64,000 nucleotides of DNA from Brevundimonas sp. G8 (GCF_902506205.1 NZ_LR732816.1:3112993-3176992), one strand, 5' to 3'. Positions 1 to 9,699 are shown, numbered from the stretch's first letter. Notes: generated by a model not told the origin, from the sequence alone. Made by a program: numbers and translations.

Positions 1-1
1 C

Positions 2-1030
2 AGTCTCGGCGTCGGCGACGCGCTTGTAGTTTGGAAACTGGACCGACTTGGCAGAACGGTTCGCCAGCTCGTCGAGTTCGTTGCGGACCTTCATAACCGA
101 GACGTGCAGTTCGTCAGCCTGACCGACGGGATCGACACCGCAACATCGGCTGGCCGCTTCTTCTTTCACGTTATGGCCGCGCTTGCTGAAATGGAGCGAG
201 ACCTAGTGCGGGAGCGAACCAAAGCGGGCCTACTAGCCGCCAAAGCGCGAGGTCGTTTAGGTGGACGGCCAGCAAAGCTGACGACGCAGCAACTGAGGCA
301 CGCAGCTCGGTTGCTAAAGGATCCCGAAACAACCGGTACGGAAGTGGCTCAGACCTTGGGTGTCGCCCGATCGACCCTCTACCGATCCTTGGAACGACTA
401 GAGAAGCGGAAACGAACAACGGACTGGAAGCCGTGCGAAGGTCCGCTACGCGCCAGAAGCGGACATTCACACCGATCCCGGAAGTGGACCTTCGCGCAGC
501 TTGTTGAAGCGACGCTTTCTCCTCAAGGGCCGTTCACGCACTGCGTGTTGACGCGCCTCAACCGCGGGAGGAAAACGAGAACTGTTGCCTGCCGCTATCG
601 GCCAGCAACACTTCTTGGGGCGTCGGCGTCTGGGACATATCCAAGTGGACGAGATAAAAACGCGGTCCGATCAGGGTCTCGACCGGACCTCGAAATCGAG
701 GGTCCAGCGGCCCTCCCCTGCCCGGCGAAAATCGGCGACGCGCGCGACGATCTGGCGATCCAGGCCATCGAGCAGCGCGGTCCCCCCGCCGACCGTGGCG
801 ACCGTGGCGTTCGTCTGCCAGAACGGGCCGCTCTCGCCCTTCAGGGTGAAGCGCAGATGGACGGTGTCTTTGGCTTTGGGCATGGCGCGCTCGGACAGGA
901 TGTCGTTCCGGACAAAAAACAGCCCCGTCGCACGAGGCGACGAGGCCGGAAGTCGATTGGGAGGAAACGCCCAAGAAGGGCAGTTCCAAGATGGCGATGG
1001 CCTGCCGGCGGTTCAAGGGCGATCCCCTGA
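2..1030 (+). CDS. Serine recombinase (resolvase/invertase family), C-terminal part, 5' end outside window
   Basis: The frame is open from base 2. It carries the end of a resolvase catalytic domain (VVWKLDRLGRT, then the long helix AALAEMERDLVRERTKAGL) and a small helix-turn-helix DNA-binding domain ending near base 415 (ATLGVARSTLYRSLERL is the family pattern). These enzymes cut and rejoin DNA through a phosphoserine link; the catalytic serine lies left of the window. The homologous part ends near base 425, but the frame stays open to 1030 through arginine/proline-rich sequence that looks non-coding. The junction coincides with a dispersed repeat at about 441-505. The natural stop has probably been lost, so the gene may be degenerate. 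The family is certain; the 3' end is not. Confidence 0.6.
   Translation, partial: SLGVGDALVVWKLDRLGRTVRQLVEFVADLHNRDVQFVSLTDGIDTATSAGRFFFHVMAALAEMERDLVRERTKAGLLAAKARGRLGGRPAKLTTQQLRHAARLLKDPETTGTEVAQTLGVARSTLYRSLERLEKRKRTTDWKPCEGPLRARSGHSHRSRKWTFAQLVEATLSPQGPFTHCVLTRLNRGRKTRTVACRYRPATLLGASASGTYPSGRDKNAVRSGSRPDLEIEGPAALPCPAKIGDARDDLAIQAIEQRGPPADRGDRGVRLPERAALALQGEAQMDGVFGFGHGALGQDVVPDKKQPRRTRRRGRKSIGRKRPRRAVPRWRWPAGGSRAIP
441..505 (+). repeat. Dispersed AGCGGACATT repeat, copy A
   Basis: GTCCGCT and AGCGGAC form an inverted pair around a 10-base loop (441-463). They are followed by the shared layout GCGGACATT, a spacer of about 11 bases, and CGGAAGTGGACCTTC. Related copies lie near 5180, 14170, 17505, 21160, 25850 and 28350. 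This copy sits exactly where the resolvase homology ends. Confidence 0.6.
671..883 (-). CDS. Small hypothetical protein
   Basis: This 70-residue protein starts MPKAKDTVHLRFTLKG and ends TLDFEVRSRP. Its composition is balanced (alternating hydrophobic and charged residues, like a beta-rich small domain), unlike the arginine-rich overlapping frames. I do not recognise a family. No clear ribosome binding site precedes the ATG. The frame continues upstream without an obvious alternative start, so the real start may be a rare codon further up. It lies downstream of the GDSL esterase on the same strand, 178 bases away. It overlaps the degenerate open extension of the resolvase frame, which supports that extension being non-coding. 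Confidence 0.4.
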   Translation of the reverse strand: MPKAKDTVHLRFTLKGESGPFWQTNATVATVGGGTALLDGLDRQIVARVADFRRAGEGRWTLDFEVRSRP

Positions 1031-1061
1031 CCGTCGCCGTGATCCGTCGTCGTCCCAGCTC

Positions 1062-1796
1062 CTAGCCGCCCGACAGTGCGGCCGCCACGACCGGCGCCAG
1101 ACCGTCGGCGATGATGCGCACCCCCTGGGCGTTGGGGTGGATGCCGTCCGGCTGGTTGTAGCGGCGATCCAGGGCCACGCCTTCCAGCAAAAAGGGATAG
1201 GCCGGCACGTCGTCCTGGCGCGCCAAATCCGCGAAGATGCGGTCGAACTCGGCGGCGTAGGCGCCGTACTGCGGCGGCGCTCTCATTCCCGCCAGCAGGA
1301 CGGGAATATCGCGCGCCTTCAGAGATGCGATGATGGCCTCCAGATTGGCCCGGACCGTTTTTGGATCCACGCCCTGCAGCATGTCGTTGCCCCCCAGGGC
1401 GACGATGCACAGATCGGTGTCGTCCTGGACGCTGTAGCCGACCCGGGCCAGCCCGCCGCCGGTCGTGTCGCCCGACACCCCGGCCCCGCGAACCCTCACC
1501 CTGAGCCCCTTTGCACGCAGCGCCTCTTCGAGTTGCACCGGCAGAGCCTCGGCCGCAGGTAATCCGAAGCCGGCCGTGATGGAATCGCCCAAGAGGGTCA
1601 CGATCTTCTCCGGCGCGCCCGAAGGGACCGTCGTGGGCGGAGCCGAAGCCGAGGGCGTGTCCGGCGAATCTGGCGCGTCGTCCTTCGAGGGACTGCATCC
1701 GGCGAGCACGAGCCCCAGCCCTCCGGTCAGGAGCGTGCGACGAGGAATAGGCGGCATGGGCGAGGAGGGCGTTGGAGTCATGATCTGCGCACCCAT
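1062..1796 (-). CDS. GDSL-family esterase / arylesterase (TesA-like), lipoprotein
   Basis: This SGNH hydrolase shows block I LLGDSITAGFG (nucleophile Ser about residue 72), a GGND block III motif and the DGIHPNAQG block V with catalytic Asp and His. It therefore hydrolyses small esters or acyl thioesters. The N-terminus has an RR pair, a hydrophobic stretch and the lipobox LVLAGC, so it should be a lipid-anchored periplasmic protein; a Pro/Ser-rich linker follows. It is divergent from a YbbA/YbbP-type ABC transporter pair, an arrangement also known around tesA in enterobacteria. The start may be the second Met (1781). Family certain, substrate unknown. Confidence 0.9.
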   Translation of the reverse strand: MGAQIMTPTPSSPMPPIPRRTLLTGGLGLVLAGCSPSKDDAPDSPDTPSASAPPTTVPSGAPEKIVTLLGDSITAGFGLPAAEALPVQLEEALRAKGLRVRVRGAGVSGDTTGGGLARVGYSVQDDTDLCIVALGGNDMLQGVDPKTVRANLEAIIASLKARDIPVLLAGMRAPPQYGAYAAEFDRIFADLARQDDVPAYPFLLEGVALDRRYNQPDGIHPNAQGVRIIADGLAPVVAAALSGG

Positions 1797-1841
1797 ATAG
1801 GGACCGACCTTCCTCCTCCCAATGCAGCAAGCGACAGATCG

Positions 1842-2530
<689 letters not shown>

Positions 2531-2534
<4 letters not shown>

Positions 2535-5044
2535 GGCTCGCCTTCCGCTTCGCCCGCCGCGAGCTCCGCTCCGGGATCGCGGGGTTCCGCATCTTCCTGG
2601 CCTGTCTGGCCCTGGGCGTGGCGGCGATCGCGGCCTCGGGCTCGACCGCCGAGGCCTTCCGCCAGGGGCTGGCCAGTCAGGCGCGGGAGATCCTCGGCGG
2701 AGACGTCGTCTTCAGCCTCGATCAGGGCCGGTTCAGCCCTGACCAGCGCGCCGCCTTCGCCGCCCTGGGTCCGGTCGCCTATTCGGTGCGAGCCAACGCC
2801 ATGGCCGAGACCGGCGCGGGCCGGCGTCGCCTGGTCGATATGCGCGGGGTCGACACCGCCTATCCCCTGGTCGGCGCGGTCGAACTGTCGGGCGCGCCCG
2901 ATCTGGCCACGGCCTTGCGCGTCGACAACGGTGTGGCAGGCGCCGTCGTCGAACAGGGCCTGCTGGATCGGCTCGACCTCAAGCTCGGCGACACCTTCAC
3001 GGTGGGCGGAACGCCGTTCGTCGCGCGCGCCGTCCTCCTGGCCGAACCCGACCGGCTGGGCCGGGGCTTTGCACTTGGCCCCCGCGTGGTGACGACGGTC
3101 CCCGCCGTGGAACGGGCCGGCCTTCTCGCGCCTGGCGGCCTGTTCGGCGAGGCGGTGCGTATCGCCCTTCCCGCCGACGTCGATCCCAAGGCCGCCATCG
3201 CGGCAATAGAAAAACGGTTTCCGCAGAGCCGGCTCGAAGCCCGGGATCGGTCCGAGGCCGCCGCCGGGGCCGGACGACTGATCGACCAGCTTGAATACTT
3301 TCTCGGCTTCATCGGCCTGGCGTCGCTCGTGGCCGGCGGGCTCGGCGTCGGAGGCGCCGTCTCGGCCTATCTGGAGGGCCGCAAGCCGTCGATCGCGACG
3401 CTGAAGGCGCTCGGCGCGGAGGGCGGGCTGATCCGCGACATCTATCTGATCCAGATCGGCGTGCTGGCCGTCGTCGGTGTCGCCATCGGTCTCGTGATCG
3501 GCGCCGTCGTGCCGCTCGTCATCGGTGTGCTGGCGAAGGACAGCCTGCCCATCCCCGCCCTCTTCGCCGTCTATCCCGCGCCACTCGTCAAGGCCGGGGC
3601 GTTCGGCCTTCTGGCGGCCGCCGCCTTCGCCCTGGCGCCGCTGGCGCGTGCGCGGGCAACCCCACCGTCGGCATTGTTCCGTCGCCAGCTCACCGACCGA
3701 CCCGTCCTCGGCGTCGAACTGGTCTTCGCCATTCTGGCGGCGATCGGACTGGCGTGTCTGGCCCTATGGACCGCACCGTCGAGGCTTGCAGCGGCCGCCT
3801 TGATCGGCGGCACCGTCGTCGCCTTCGCCCTGCTGTGGCTGCTCGGTCGCGTAGCGGCGGCCCTGGCCGGACGGCTGAGGCGACATGCCGGCGGCGCGGT
3901 CCGCCTGGGACTGGCCAATCTCGCTGGCCCGCGTTCGGCGGCGCGCACCGCTTCGCCCGCCATCGGCCTGGGCGTCGCGCTTCTGGCCATGGTCGTCCTC
4001 ATCCAGTCCAGCCTGCTCGGCCAGATCACCGAGGTCGCCCCGCGATCGGCCCCGTCCGTGGTCTTCACCGAAATCCCGGCTGATCGCGGCGCGGCGTTCG
4101 ATGCCGCGGTGGCCAAGGTGATGGCGAACCCCGGACCGGATCGCTACCGACGCCTTCCGCTCCTCACGGGGCGGATCGTGCGGTTGAAGGGTGCGCCCGT
4201 CGACCCAGAGGCCCTGCCTCAGGGCGAACGCTGGGCCTTCGACCAGGACATTCTCCTGACCGCCCTGGCCGGAGCGCCGGACGATGCGAACCTCGTCTCC
4301 GGCCGGTGGTGGGCCGCCGACTACGCCGGTCCGCCGCAAATCGCCCTCTCGCAAGATCTGGCCAAGGCGGCCGATCTCAAGGTCGGCGACAGCCTGACCC
4401 TGCAACTGCTCGGCCGAGAGATGGACGTCCGCATCGCCGCCCTGCGCCGGACCGAACCGGGCGGGTTCGGGACCAACTTCCTGCTCGTCCTCAACGCCGC
4501 CGCCGTCGAAGGCGCCAATCCCCGCAGCGTCGCCATCGCCCGCGCCTCACCCACCGAGGAAAGGGCCCTGACCCAGGCGCTTGGCGCGGACTTCCGCGAA
4601 GTGAACATCATCAGCGTCCGCGAACAGCTTGAGGCCGCCGCCACCCTGTTCGACCGCCTGGCCCTCGCCATCCGCGGGGCAGCGGCCGTCGCCGGTCTCG
4701 CCGGACTGCTCGTTCTGGTCGGCGCCATTGCGGCAGGCGTGCGCGAACGGGCGCGCGAGGCGGCCGTCCTCAAGGTGCTGGGCGGCTCTCACGCCCAGAT
4801 CCTGACCGCCTACCTCGTGGAATACAGCCTGGTCGGCGCCATCGCCGGCCTGGCTGGGCTGCTCCTCGGCGCCGCCGGCGCCTGGCCGGTCGTGACCCTC
4901 GCCTTCAAGGCCACGTGGAGCATGGACTGGACCGGCGTCGTCCTCCTGCTCACCGGCGCCACGGGGATCGCGGCCCTGGGCGGCGGTCTGGCGGCCTTGC
5001 ACGCCTTGTCGCGACGCCCGGCGCCGGTTCTCCGATCGGACTGA
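2531..5044 (+). CDS. FtsX-like ABC transporter permease (YbbP type)
   Basis: This 837-residue membrane protein begins with one transmembrane helix after a basic start (RFARRELRSGI). A large periplasmic domain follows, then a block of helices around residues 255-450, a second periplasmic domain and a final three-helix FtsX domain ending near the C-terminus. The two FtsX cores and the length match YbbP rather than LolC/E (about 400 residues). It pairs with the upstream ATPase, whose stop overlaps its start. The substrate is unknown for this family; the esterase neighbour hints at lipid or acyl compounds. Confidence 0.9.
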
Positions 5045-5177
5045 CTACGGCGAAGCCCATTAATCCGCACGCCCGCCAAGGACAAGGGGCACCGCAAGGG
5101 CGGCGAGACTGATGATCAGCAGCGTCGTCGTGATCGATCAGGGTCCATGGCCTGCGCTGAATTGTGAACGGCCCCTA

Positions 5178-5222
5178 AGCGCCAGATGCGGACATTGTCG
5201 CTTCGCCTAAAAGTGGAAGTTC
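5178..5222 (+). repeat. Dispersed AGCGGACATT repeat, copy B
   Basis: AGCGCCAGATGCGGACATT is followed after about 13 bases by AAAGTGGAAGTTC, the same layout and orientation as the copies near 451 and 21160. It lies between the 3' ends of the permease and the hydrolase. Confidence 0.6.
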
Positions 5223-5388
5223 CGTGAAGTATGGTGTTGGCGGAAAGTTGCCATTGCGGTCAAAGACGTTTGCCTCCCTCTTTCGATCAAAGCGGATATG
5301 ACTTGGCTCCGCTTGTGATTCATCACCATTTCTGCCCACGAATTCTGGGCGATGTCCTCATATATGCGACGGTTCCCATTTGTGAGGT

Positions 5389-5418
5389 GCCGCCCAGCAT
5401 CTCTGCCGGGCGGCTTTT
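5389..5418. terminator. GC-rich hairpin, possible terminator
   Basis: GCCGCCC and GGGCGGC form a 7-base-pair stem with a 12-base loop, followed by TTTT on the + strand. It sits just past the stop of the leftward hydrolase gene, but the T run is on the side facing away from that gene. Confidence 0.4.
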
Positions 5419-5431
5419 ACAGCTTGGCCGA

Positions 5432-6406
5432 TCAGGACTGGATGAAGGCCAGCAGGTCCGGGTTGATGACGCCGCCGTGCGTCGTCAGCATGCCGTGCGG
5501 GAAGCCTGGATATATCTTGAGCGTGCCGTTTGGCAGCAGGGCGGCGGCTTTGACGGACGCATCCTTGTAGGGAACGATCTGATCGTCATCGCCCTGAAGA
5601 ACCAGGGTCGGCACGGTCATGACCTTCAGCTCTTCGGTGAAGTCGGTCTCCGAGAAGGCCTTGATGCCATCGTAGTGGGCCTTGGCGCCGCCGGTCATGC
5701 CTTGGCGCCACCAGTTGTCGACCACCGCCGGCATCTGCGTCGCGCCCGGACGATTGAAGCCGTAGAAGGGGCCGGAGGCGACGGCCTTGTAGAACTCGGC
5801 GCGGTTGGCGGCCAGGCTGGCGCGGAAGCCATCGAACACCTCGATCGGCGTGCCTTCCGGGTTGGCGGCGGTCTTCAGCATCAGCGGGGGGACGGCGCTG
5901 ACCAGCACGGCCTTGGCGACCTTGCCTGCGCCGTGTTTGACGACATAGCGAACGACCTCGCCGCCACCGGTCGAGTGACCGATGTGGACCGCGTTGGTCA
6001 GCCCAAGATGTTCGTAAACCGCAGCGGCGTCAGCGGCGTAGTGATCCATGTCGTGGCCGTCTGAGACCTGGGTCGAGCGACCATGGCCGCGCCGGTCGTG
6101 CGCCACGACGCGGAAGCCCTTCAAGACGAAATACATCATCTGGGCGTCCCAATCGTCCGAGCTGAGCGGCCAGCCGTGGTGGAAGACGATGGGCTGGGCG
6201 TCCTTGGGGCCCCAGTCCTTGTAAAAGATTTCAACGCCGTCCGAGGTGGTGACGTAGGCCATGGTGTCGTCTCCGGTTGAGAATGCCGAGGCGGTCGAGG
6301 CCGCCGAGGCGAGGGAAGGAAGGAGGGAGGAAAGTCCGAGCGCGGCGCCGCCGGCCAGAAGGCCACGACGAGACGCCTGGGGGAAGTCGGATACGAATGC
6401 CGTCAT
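5432..6406 (-). CDS. Exported alpha/beta hydrolase, non-haem chloroperoxidase-like
   Basis: The fold is the haloperoxidase/esterase branch of alpha/beta hydrolases. The oxyanion-region HHGWPLSSDDW and the DRRGHGRS strand are followed by the nucleophile elbow GHSTGGGE (Ser about 145), an acid in GDDDQIVP and the histidine in FPHGM near the end. An N-terminal SRRGLLAGG motif with a hydrophobic stretch and an Ala-rich cleavage zone is a Tat-type signal, so the enzyme should be periplasmic, whereas many relatives are cytoplasmic. The likely activity is ester or perester hydrolysis; halogenation is a side activity in this family. I chose the ATG at 6406 over the GTG at 6412. An AraC regulator gene lies directly upstream on the same strand. 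Confidence 0.88.
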   Translation of the reverse strand: MTAFVSDFPQASRRGLLAGGAALGLSSLLPSLASAASTASAFSTGDDTMAYVTTSDGVEIFYKDWGPKDAQPIVFHHGWPLSSDDWDAQMMYFVLKGFRVVAHDRRGHGRSTQVSDGHDMDHYAADAAAVYEHLGLTNAVHIGHSTGGGEVVRYVVKHGAGKVAKAVLVSAVPPLMLKTAANPEGTPIEVFDGFRASLAANRAEFYKAVASGPFYGFNRPGATQMPAVVDNWWRQGMTGGAKAHYDGIKAFSETDFTEELKVMTVPTLVLQGDDDQIVPYKDASVKAAALLPNGTLKIYPGFPHGMLTTHGGVINPDLLAFIQS

Positions 6407-6533
6407 TTGCACAGGTCCCAGTGGGTCGCGCGGTGCGGCCGCGCCCGTAATCGACGCCGGCAGATTGACCCTGGGGTCCGGCGCGGTCTTGGACCGAACG
6501 GCTACACTTGGCGCCGCTGCATCGGCGAGCGGA

Positions 6534-7109
6534 TCAGGCGGCCATGCGGCTTTCGCGGCGCCATTGGAACGGCGTGGTGTTCAGGTGGCGGCGGAACAGG
6601 CGGGTCAGGTGGGCCTGGTCGGCCAGGCCGCAGGCGTCGGCGATCTGGCACAGGCTCTCGTTCGTTTCGAGCATCAGGGCCTTGGCCTTATCCAAGCGAC
6701 GACGCATGACGTAGGCGTGCGGCGTCTCGCCGGTCGTGACCTTGAAGGCGCGGCAGAAATGGCTGGGGCTGAGGCGAACGCGCGTGGCCAGGTCCTCGAC
6801 ATAAATCCGCTCGTCCAGGCTGGCGTCGACGAAGGCCGCCACCTGCTTCATCTGCCAGGGCGCCAGGCCGCCGCGCGTCGGTTCGACGGCGCGGACCGGT
6901 TCACGCGACCGATCATAGGCCTCACCCGACCACACCGGCAGGGCGCGCAGCAGGGCCTGAAGCTGACCCACGCCGTGGCGCGCGGCGGCGGCGTTGCGAT
7001 CCAGCGCGCCTTCGACTTCAGCCAGGATGCGGAACGCGGTCGGTCCCAGGTTTTCCACCGTCGGCGCGCCGATGCGGGCTTGCGGGAAGATAACGAGTGC
7101 GTCGGTCAT
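6534..7109 (-). CDS. AraC-family transcriptional regulator
   Basis: The C-terminal half has the two helix-turn-helix motifs of AraC proteins (DLATRVRLSPSHFCRAFK and QIADACGLADQAHLTRLFRR) with the usual TPFQWRRE end. The N-terminal part of about 80 residues is short and has no recognisable ligand domain. The ATG at 7109 has GGAGG 6 bases upstream; the frame is open further but that extension looks non-coding. It precedes the chloroperoxidase-like gene and is divergent from the cNMP-flavoprotein gene, so either may be a target. Confidence 0.88.
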   Translation of the reverse strand: MTDALVIFPQARIGAPTVENLGPTAFRILAEVEGALDRNAAAARHGVGQLQALLRALPVWSGEAYDRSREPVRAVEPTRGGLAPWQMKQVAAFVDASLDERIYVEDLATRVRLSPSHFCRAFKVTTGETPHAYVMRRRLDKAKALMLETNESLCQIADACGLADQAHLTRLFRRHLNTTPFQWRRESRMAA

Positions 7110-7270
7110 GGCGGCCTCCAGGGATTTGTCCTGCACCCAAACTGATCGACCCCGCCCCGGTCCGCCATCGCACGAACGGTTGCTGGAATACCGACTTGGT
7201 CTTGCCCCCCTATCCTTTGGTATGGGTTTGGGCCGCGCGGGTTTCATCCAAGCTTGCAAACGCCGCTTCA

Positions 7271-7289
7271 GCGATGATGTCGTCATCGC
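7271..7289. promoter_or_regulatory. Inverted repeat, candidate operator
   Basis: GCGATGA and TCATCGC flank a 5-base spacer, a perfect 7-base-pair dyad that ends 17 bases before the flavoprotein ATG, in the interval divergent from the AraC gene. Its position between a regulator and a divergent gene suggests an operator. This is inference only. Confidence 0.35.
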
Positions 7290-7306
7290 CAGCTTGAAGG
7301 ATCGCC

Positions 7307-8971
7307 ATGTCATCCGCCGACCCCATGATCACGGACGACCCCTACGCCCGCACGGCGCAGGTCTATCCCCGGCTGAGCGAAGAGATGATGGCGCGCGTAC
7401 GCAACTACGGCGAGGAGGAAGCCGTCGCCCCGGGCCAGGTGCTGTTCCGGCGCGGCGATCGACGGGCGGACTTCTTCGTCGTGGTGACTGGCGAGATCGC
7501 CATCGTCCGCCAGAGCGACACCGGCGGCGACGAAATCCTGATCACCCACCAACCGCATCAGTTCACTGGCGAACTGGATCAGGTGTCGGAACGCGCGCTG
7601 CTGGTCGAGGGGCGCTCGACGGCAGACGGCCGGGTGATCCGCGTGCATCACAGCGACCTTTCGCGGTTGATGTCGTCCGAACCGGACATCGGCGAGCTGA
7701 TCATGCGCGCCTTCATCCTGCGTCGGATGGGCTTCCTCTATCACGGCCAGGCGGGCGTGGTTCTGATCGGAGAGCCCAATGACGGAGACACCCAGCGACT
7801 GGAGCGGTTCATCATCCGCAACTCCTACCCGCTGCGCACCGTCGATCCCAAGACCGACCCGGCCGCCGCCAATCTGATGGAGATATTCTCCGTCGGCGAG
7901 GGCGAGTTGCCCGTGGTGATCTCGCCCGACCGTGCGGTGCTGTCGAACCCCAGCCTGCCGGATTTGGCCGACCACCTGGGCCTGACCGAGCGGTTCGACC
8001 CGGCCGAAGTCTGGGACGTGGTGGTGGTCGGCGCCGGGCCTGCAGGTCTGGCGGCGGCGACCTATGCCGCGTCGGAGGGGCTTTCGACCGCGATGATCGA
8101 GACCTTGGCCCCTGGCGGTCAGGCGGGCACCAGCTCAAAGATCGAGAACTATCTGGGCTTTCCCACCGGCATCTCAGGCCAGGCCCTGGCAGGGCGCGCC
8201 CTGGTTCAGGCGCAGAAGTTCGGGACCCGCATGTCCATCTCCCGCGCCGCCGTCGCGCTGGATTGCGCCGCACATCCCTTCACGATCCGGCTGGAGGACG
8301 ATCAGGTCGTCCAGGCCCGCGCCGTGGTGGTCGCAACCGGCGCCCATTATCGCAAGCTGGATGTCGCGGGCTATGCTCGGTTCGAGGGGCACGGCATCCA
8401 TTACGCCGCCACCGCCATGGAGGCAAAACTGTGCAGCGGCCTGGACGTGGTCGTGGTCGGCGGCGGCAATTCGGCCGGTCAGGCGGCCATGTATCTGTCC
8501 CAACACGTCGGCCATGTGCATCTGCTGGTGCGTGGGGCGGGACTGGCGGCGACCATGTCCGACTATCTGGTCCAGCGTATCCATCGCTCGCCCCGCATCA
8601 CCCTGTATGCTCACAGCGAGGTGACGAAGCTGGAGGGCGACCACCTGCTGTCCGGCGTGACCTGGACGGATCGGCAGAGCGGCGCGCAGACGCAGGTGCC
8701 GGCCCACGCCCTGTTCGTCATGATCGGCGCGCGGCCCAATACGGACTGGGTCAAGGACTGCCTGCCCCTGGACGACAGCGGGTTCGTGATCACGGGCATG
8801 CCGTCCGAGACCGCGCCCGGCGCCTCGCCCTACGAGACCAGCCGGCCCGGCATCTACGCCGTGGGGGACGTGCGGTCCGGCTCGGTCAAGCGCGTGGCGG
8901 CAGGCGTGGGCGAAGGCTCGGTCGTGGTTCAGGCCATCCATGCCTATCTGGCGAGCGTCGATCAGGACTGA
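7307..8971 (+). CDS. Cyclic-nucleotide-binding-domain / thioredoxin-reductase-like flavoprotein
   Basis: Residues of about 20-140 form a cNMP-binding-like domain (VLFRRGDRRADFFVVVTGEI). A short linker domain leads to a thioredoxin-reductase-type FAD/NAD(P)H oxidoreductase with VVVGAGPAGLAAA, GGQAGTSSKIENYLGF, the NADPH motif VVVGGGNSAGQAA and the FAD-closing YAVGDVRSGSVKR. At the position of the redox CATC of thioredoxin reductases the sequence reads YAATAME, so both cysteines are absent and it cannot reduce thioredoxin by the normal route. The ATG has AAGGA upstream. The adjacent convergent UBP zinc-finger gene is a recurrent partner of this family. It may be a redox or ligand sensor rather than a disulfide reductase. 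Confidence 0.88.
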   Translation: MSSADPMITDDPYARTAQVYPRLSEEMMARVRNYGEEEAVAPGQVLFRRGDRRADFFVVVTGEIAIVRQSDTGGDEILITHQPHQFTGELDQVSERALLVEGRSTADGRVIRVHHSDLSRLMSSEPDIGELIMRAFILRRMGFLYHGQAGVVLIGEPNDGDTQRLERFIIRNSYPLRTVDPKTDPAAANLMEIFSVGEGELPVVISPDRAVLSNPSLPDLADHLGLTERFDPAEVWDVVVVGAGPAGLAAATYAASEGLSTAMIETLAPGGQAGTSSKIENYLGFPTGISGQALAGRALVQAQKFGTRMSISRAAVALDCAAHPFTIRLEDDQVVQARAVVVATGAHYRKLDVAGYARFEGHGIHYAATAMEAKLCSGLDVVVVGGGNSAGQAAMYLSQHVGHVHLLVRGAGLAATMSDYLVQRIHRSPRITLYAHSEVTKLEGDHLLSGVTWTDRQSGAQTQVPAHALFVMIGARPNTDWVKDCLPLDDSGFVITGMPSETAPGASPYETSRPGIYAVGDVRSGSVKRVAAGVGEGSVVVQAIHAYLASVDQD

Positions 8972-8982
8972 CACAAACCATA

Positions 8983-9010
8983 ACGGCCGCCTCGCGAAAG
9001 AGGCGGCCGT
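8983..9010. terminator. Hairpin between convergent genes
   Basis: ACGGCCGCCTC and GAGGCGGCCGT form a perfect 11-base-pair stem with a 6-base GCGAAA loop between the convergent flavoprotein and zinc-finger genes. There is no long T run on either side, so termination would rest on the stem. Confidence 0.6.
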
Positions 9011-9022
9011 CTGATACGTCGT

Positions 9023-9322
9023 TCAGAAGAAGCGCGGGATCGGCCCTGGATGCGGCGTCGGCGCACCGACATCCACCTCCTGCTCGTCGATGTAGCACCA
9101 GCCCCATCCCTCGGGCGGATCATAGCCCTCGATGATCGGGTGCCGGGTCGCCTTGAAATGCGCGCGGGCGTGGCGGTTCGGCGAGTCGTCGCAGCATCCG
9201 ACGTGCCCGCACTCGCGGCACAGCCGAAGATGCACCCACCAGCTGCCGGTCTTGAGGCATTCCTCGCATCCCGCCGCGCTGGGCGTCACGTGCGCGATGG
9301 TGTTCAGGTGGGAGCAGGTCAT
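9023..9322 (-). CDS. UBP-type zinc-finger protein
   Basis: This protein of about 99 residues has the ZnF-UBP ligand pattern: CSHL, CEEC, LCRECGHVGCC, then two histidines in HARAHFKATRHPI. In eukaryotes this fold binds the free C-terminus of ubiquitin. Bacterial copies have no known ligand, but repeatedly accompany or are fused to cNMP/thioredoxin-reductase-like flavoproteins such as the convergent neighbour here. I chose the ATG at 9322, which has GAGG upstream; a GTG at 9337 overlaps the stop of the receiver gene before it. Confidence 0.88.
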   Translation of the reverse strand: MTCSHLNTIAHVTPSAAGCEECLKTGSWWVHLRLCRECGHVGCCDDSPNRHARAHFKATRHPIIEGYDPPEGWGWCYIDEQEVDVGAPTPHPGPIPRFF

Positions 9323-9333
9323 GGCGGCCTCGG

Positions 9334-9699
9334 TCACAGGTTGAGCGCGCGGTCGAGGCAGCGCGACAGATCATCGGCGGAACACGGCTTTTCCAGGTAG
9401 CAGCCCGCCCCGTCCGCCAGCGCGCGCTTGCGGGTCATGGCATCGGGAAAGGCGGTCATGAAGATCACCGGCAGGGCGGGACGATTGGCGCGTATCACCC
9501 GCTGCAGAGCCAGACCGCTCATGCCGGGCATCTGCATGTCGGAGATCACGCAATCGACCGCCTCGTTCGACCCCGCCAGAAAGGCCTCGGCGGAGTCGAA
9601 CGCGCGCGCTTGAAGCCCCATGGACCGCAGCAGCCCCATCAGGCTGGAACGAACCAGACTGTCATCATCGACGACTGCGACAAGAGGGGGCGACTGCAT
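9334..9699 (-). CDS. Single-domain response regulator (FixJ-like receiver)
   Basis: The protein is one receiver domain of 121 residues with the acidic pair VVDDD, the phosphoacceptor Asp in VISDMQMPGMSG and the conserved Lys in YLEKP. It has no output domain, so it should act by protein contact or as a phosphate sink. It lies between Dps and the UBP zinc-finger gene on one strand, with only an 11-base gap to the latter, which suggests one operon. The nearby histidine kinase gene (10449-12011) is a possible partner. Confidence 0.9.
   Translation of the reverse strand: MQSPPLVAVVDDDSLVRSSLMGLLRSMGLQARAFDSAEAFLAGSNEAVDCVISDMQMPGMSGLALQRVIRANRPALPVIFMTAFPDAMTRKRALADGAGCYLEKPCSADDLSRCLDRALNL

Larger units (their letters stand above)
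5045..5431. other. Intergenic region of 387 bases between convergent genes
   Basis: No convincing gene is seen. The stretch holds dispersed repeat copy B (5178-5222) and a GC-rich hairpin at 5389-5414 next to the hydrolase stop codon. Confidence 0.6.

Noticed and set aside
841..1830. 329-codon minus-strand frame overlapping the GDSL esterase
   Set aside because: The esterase frame carries the catalytic motifs and lipobox; this frame is Arg/Gly-rich.
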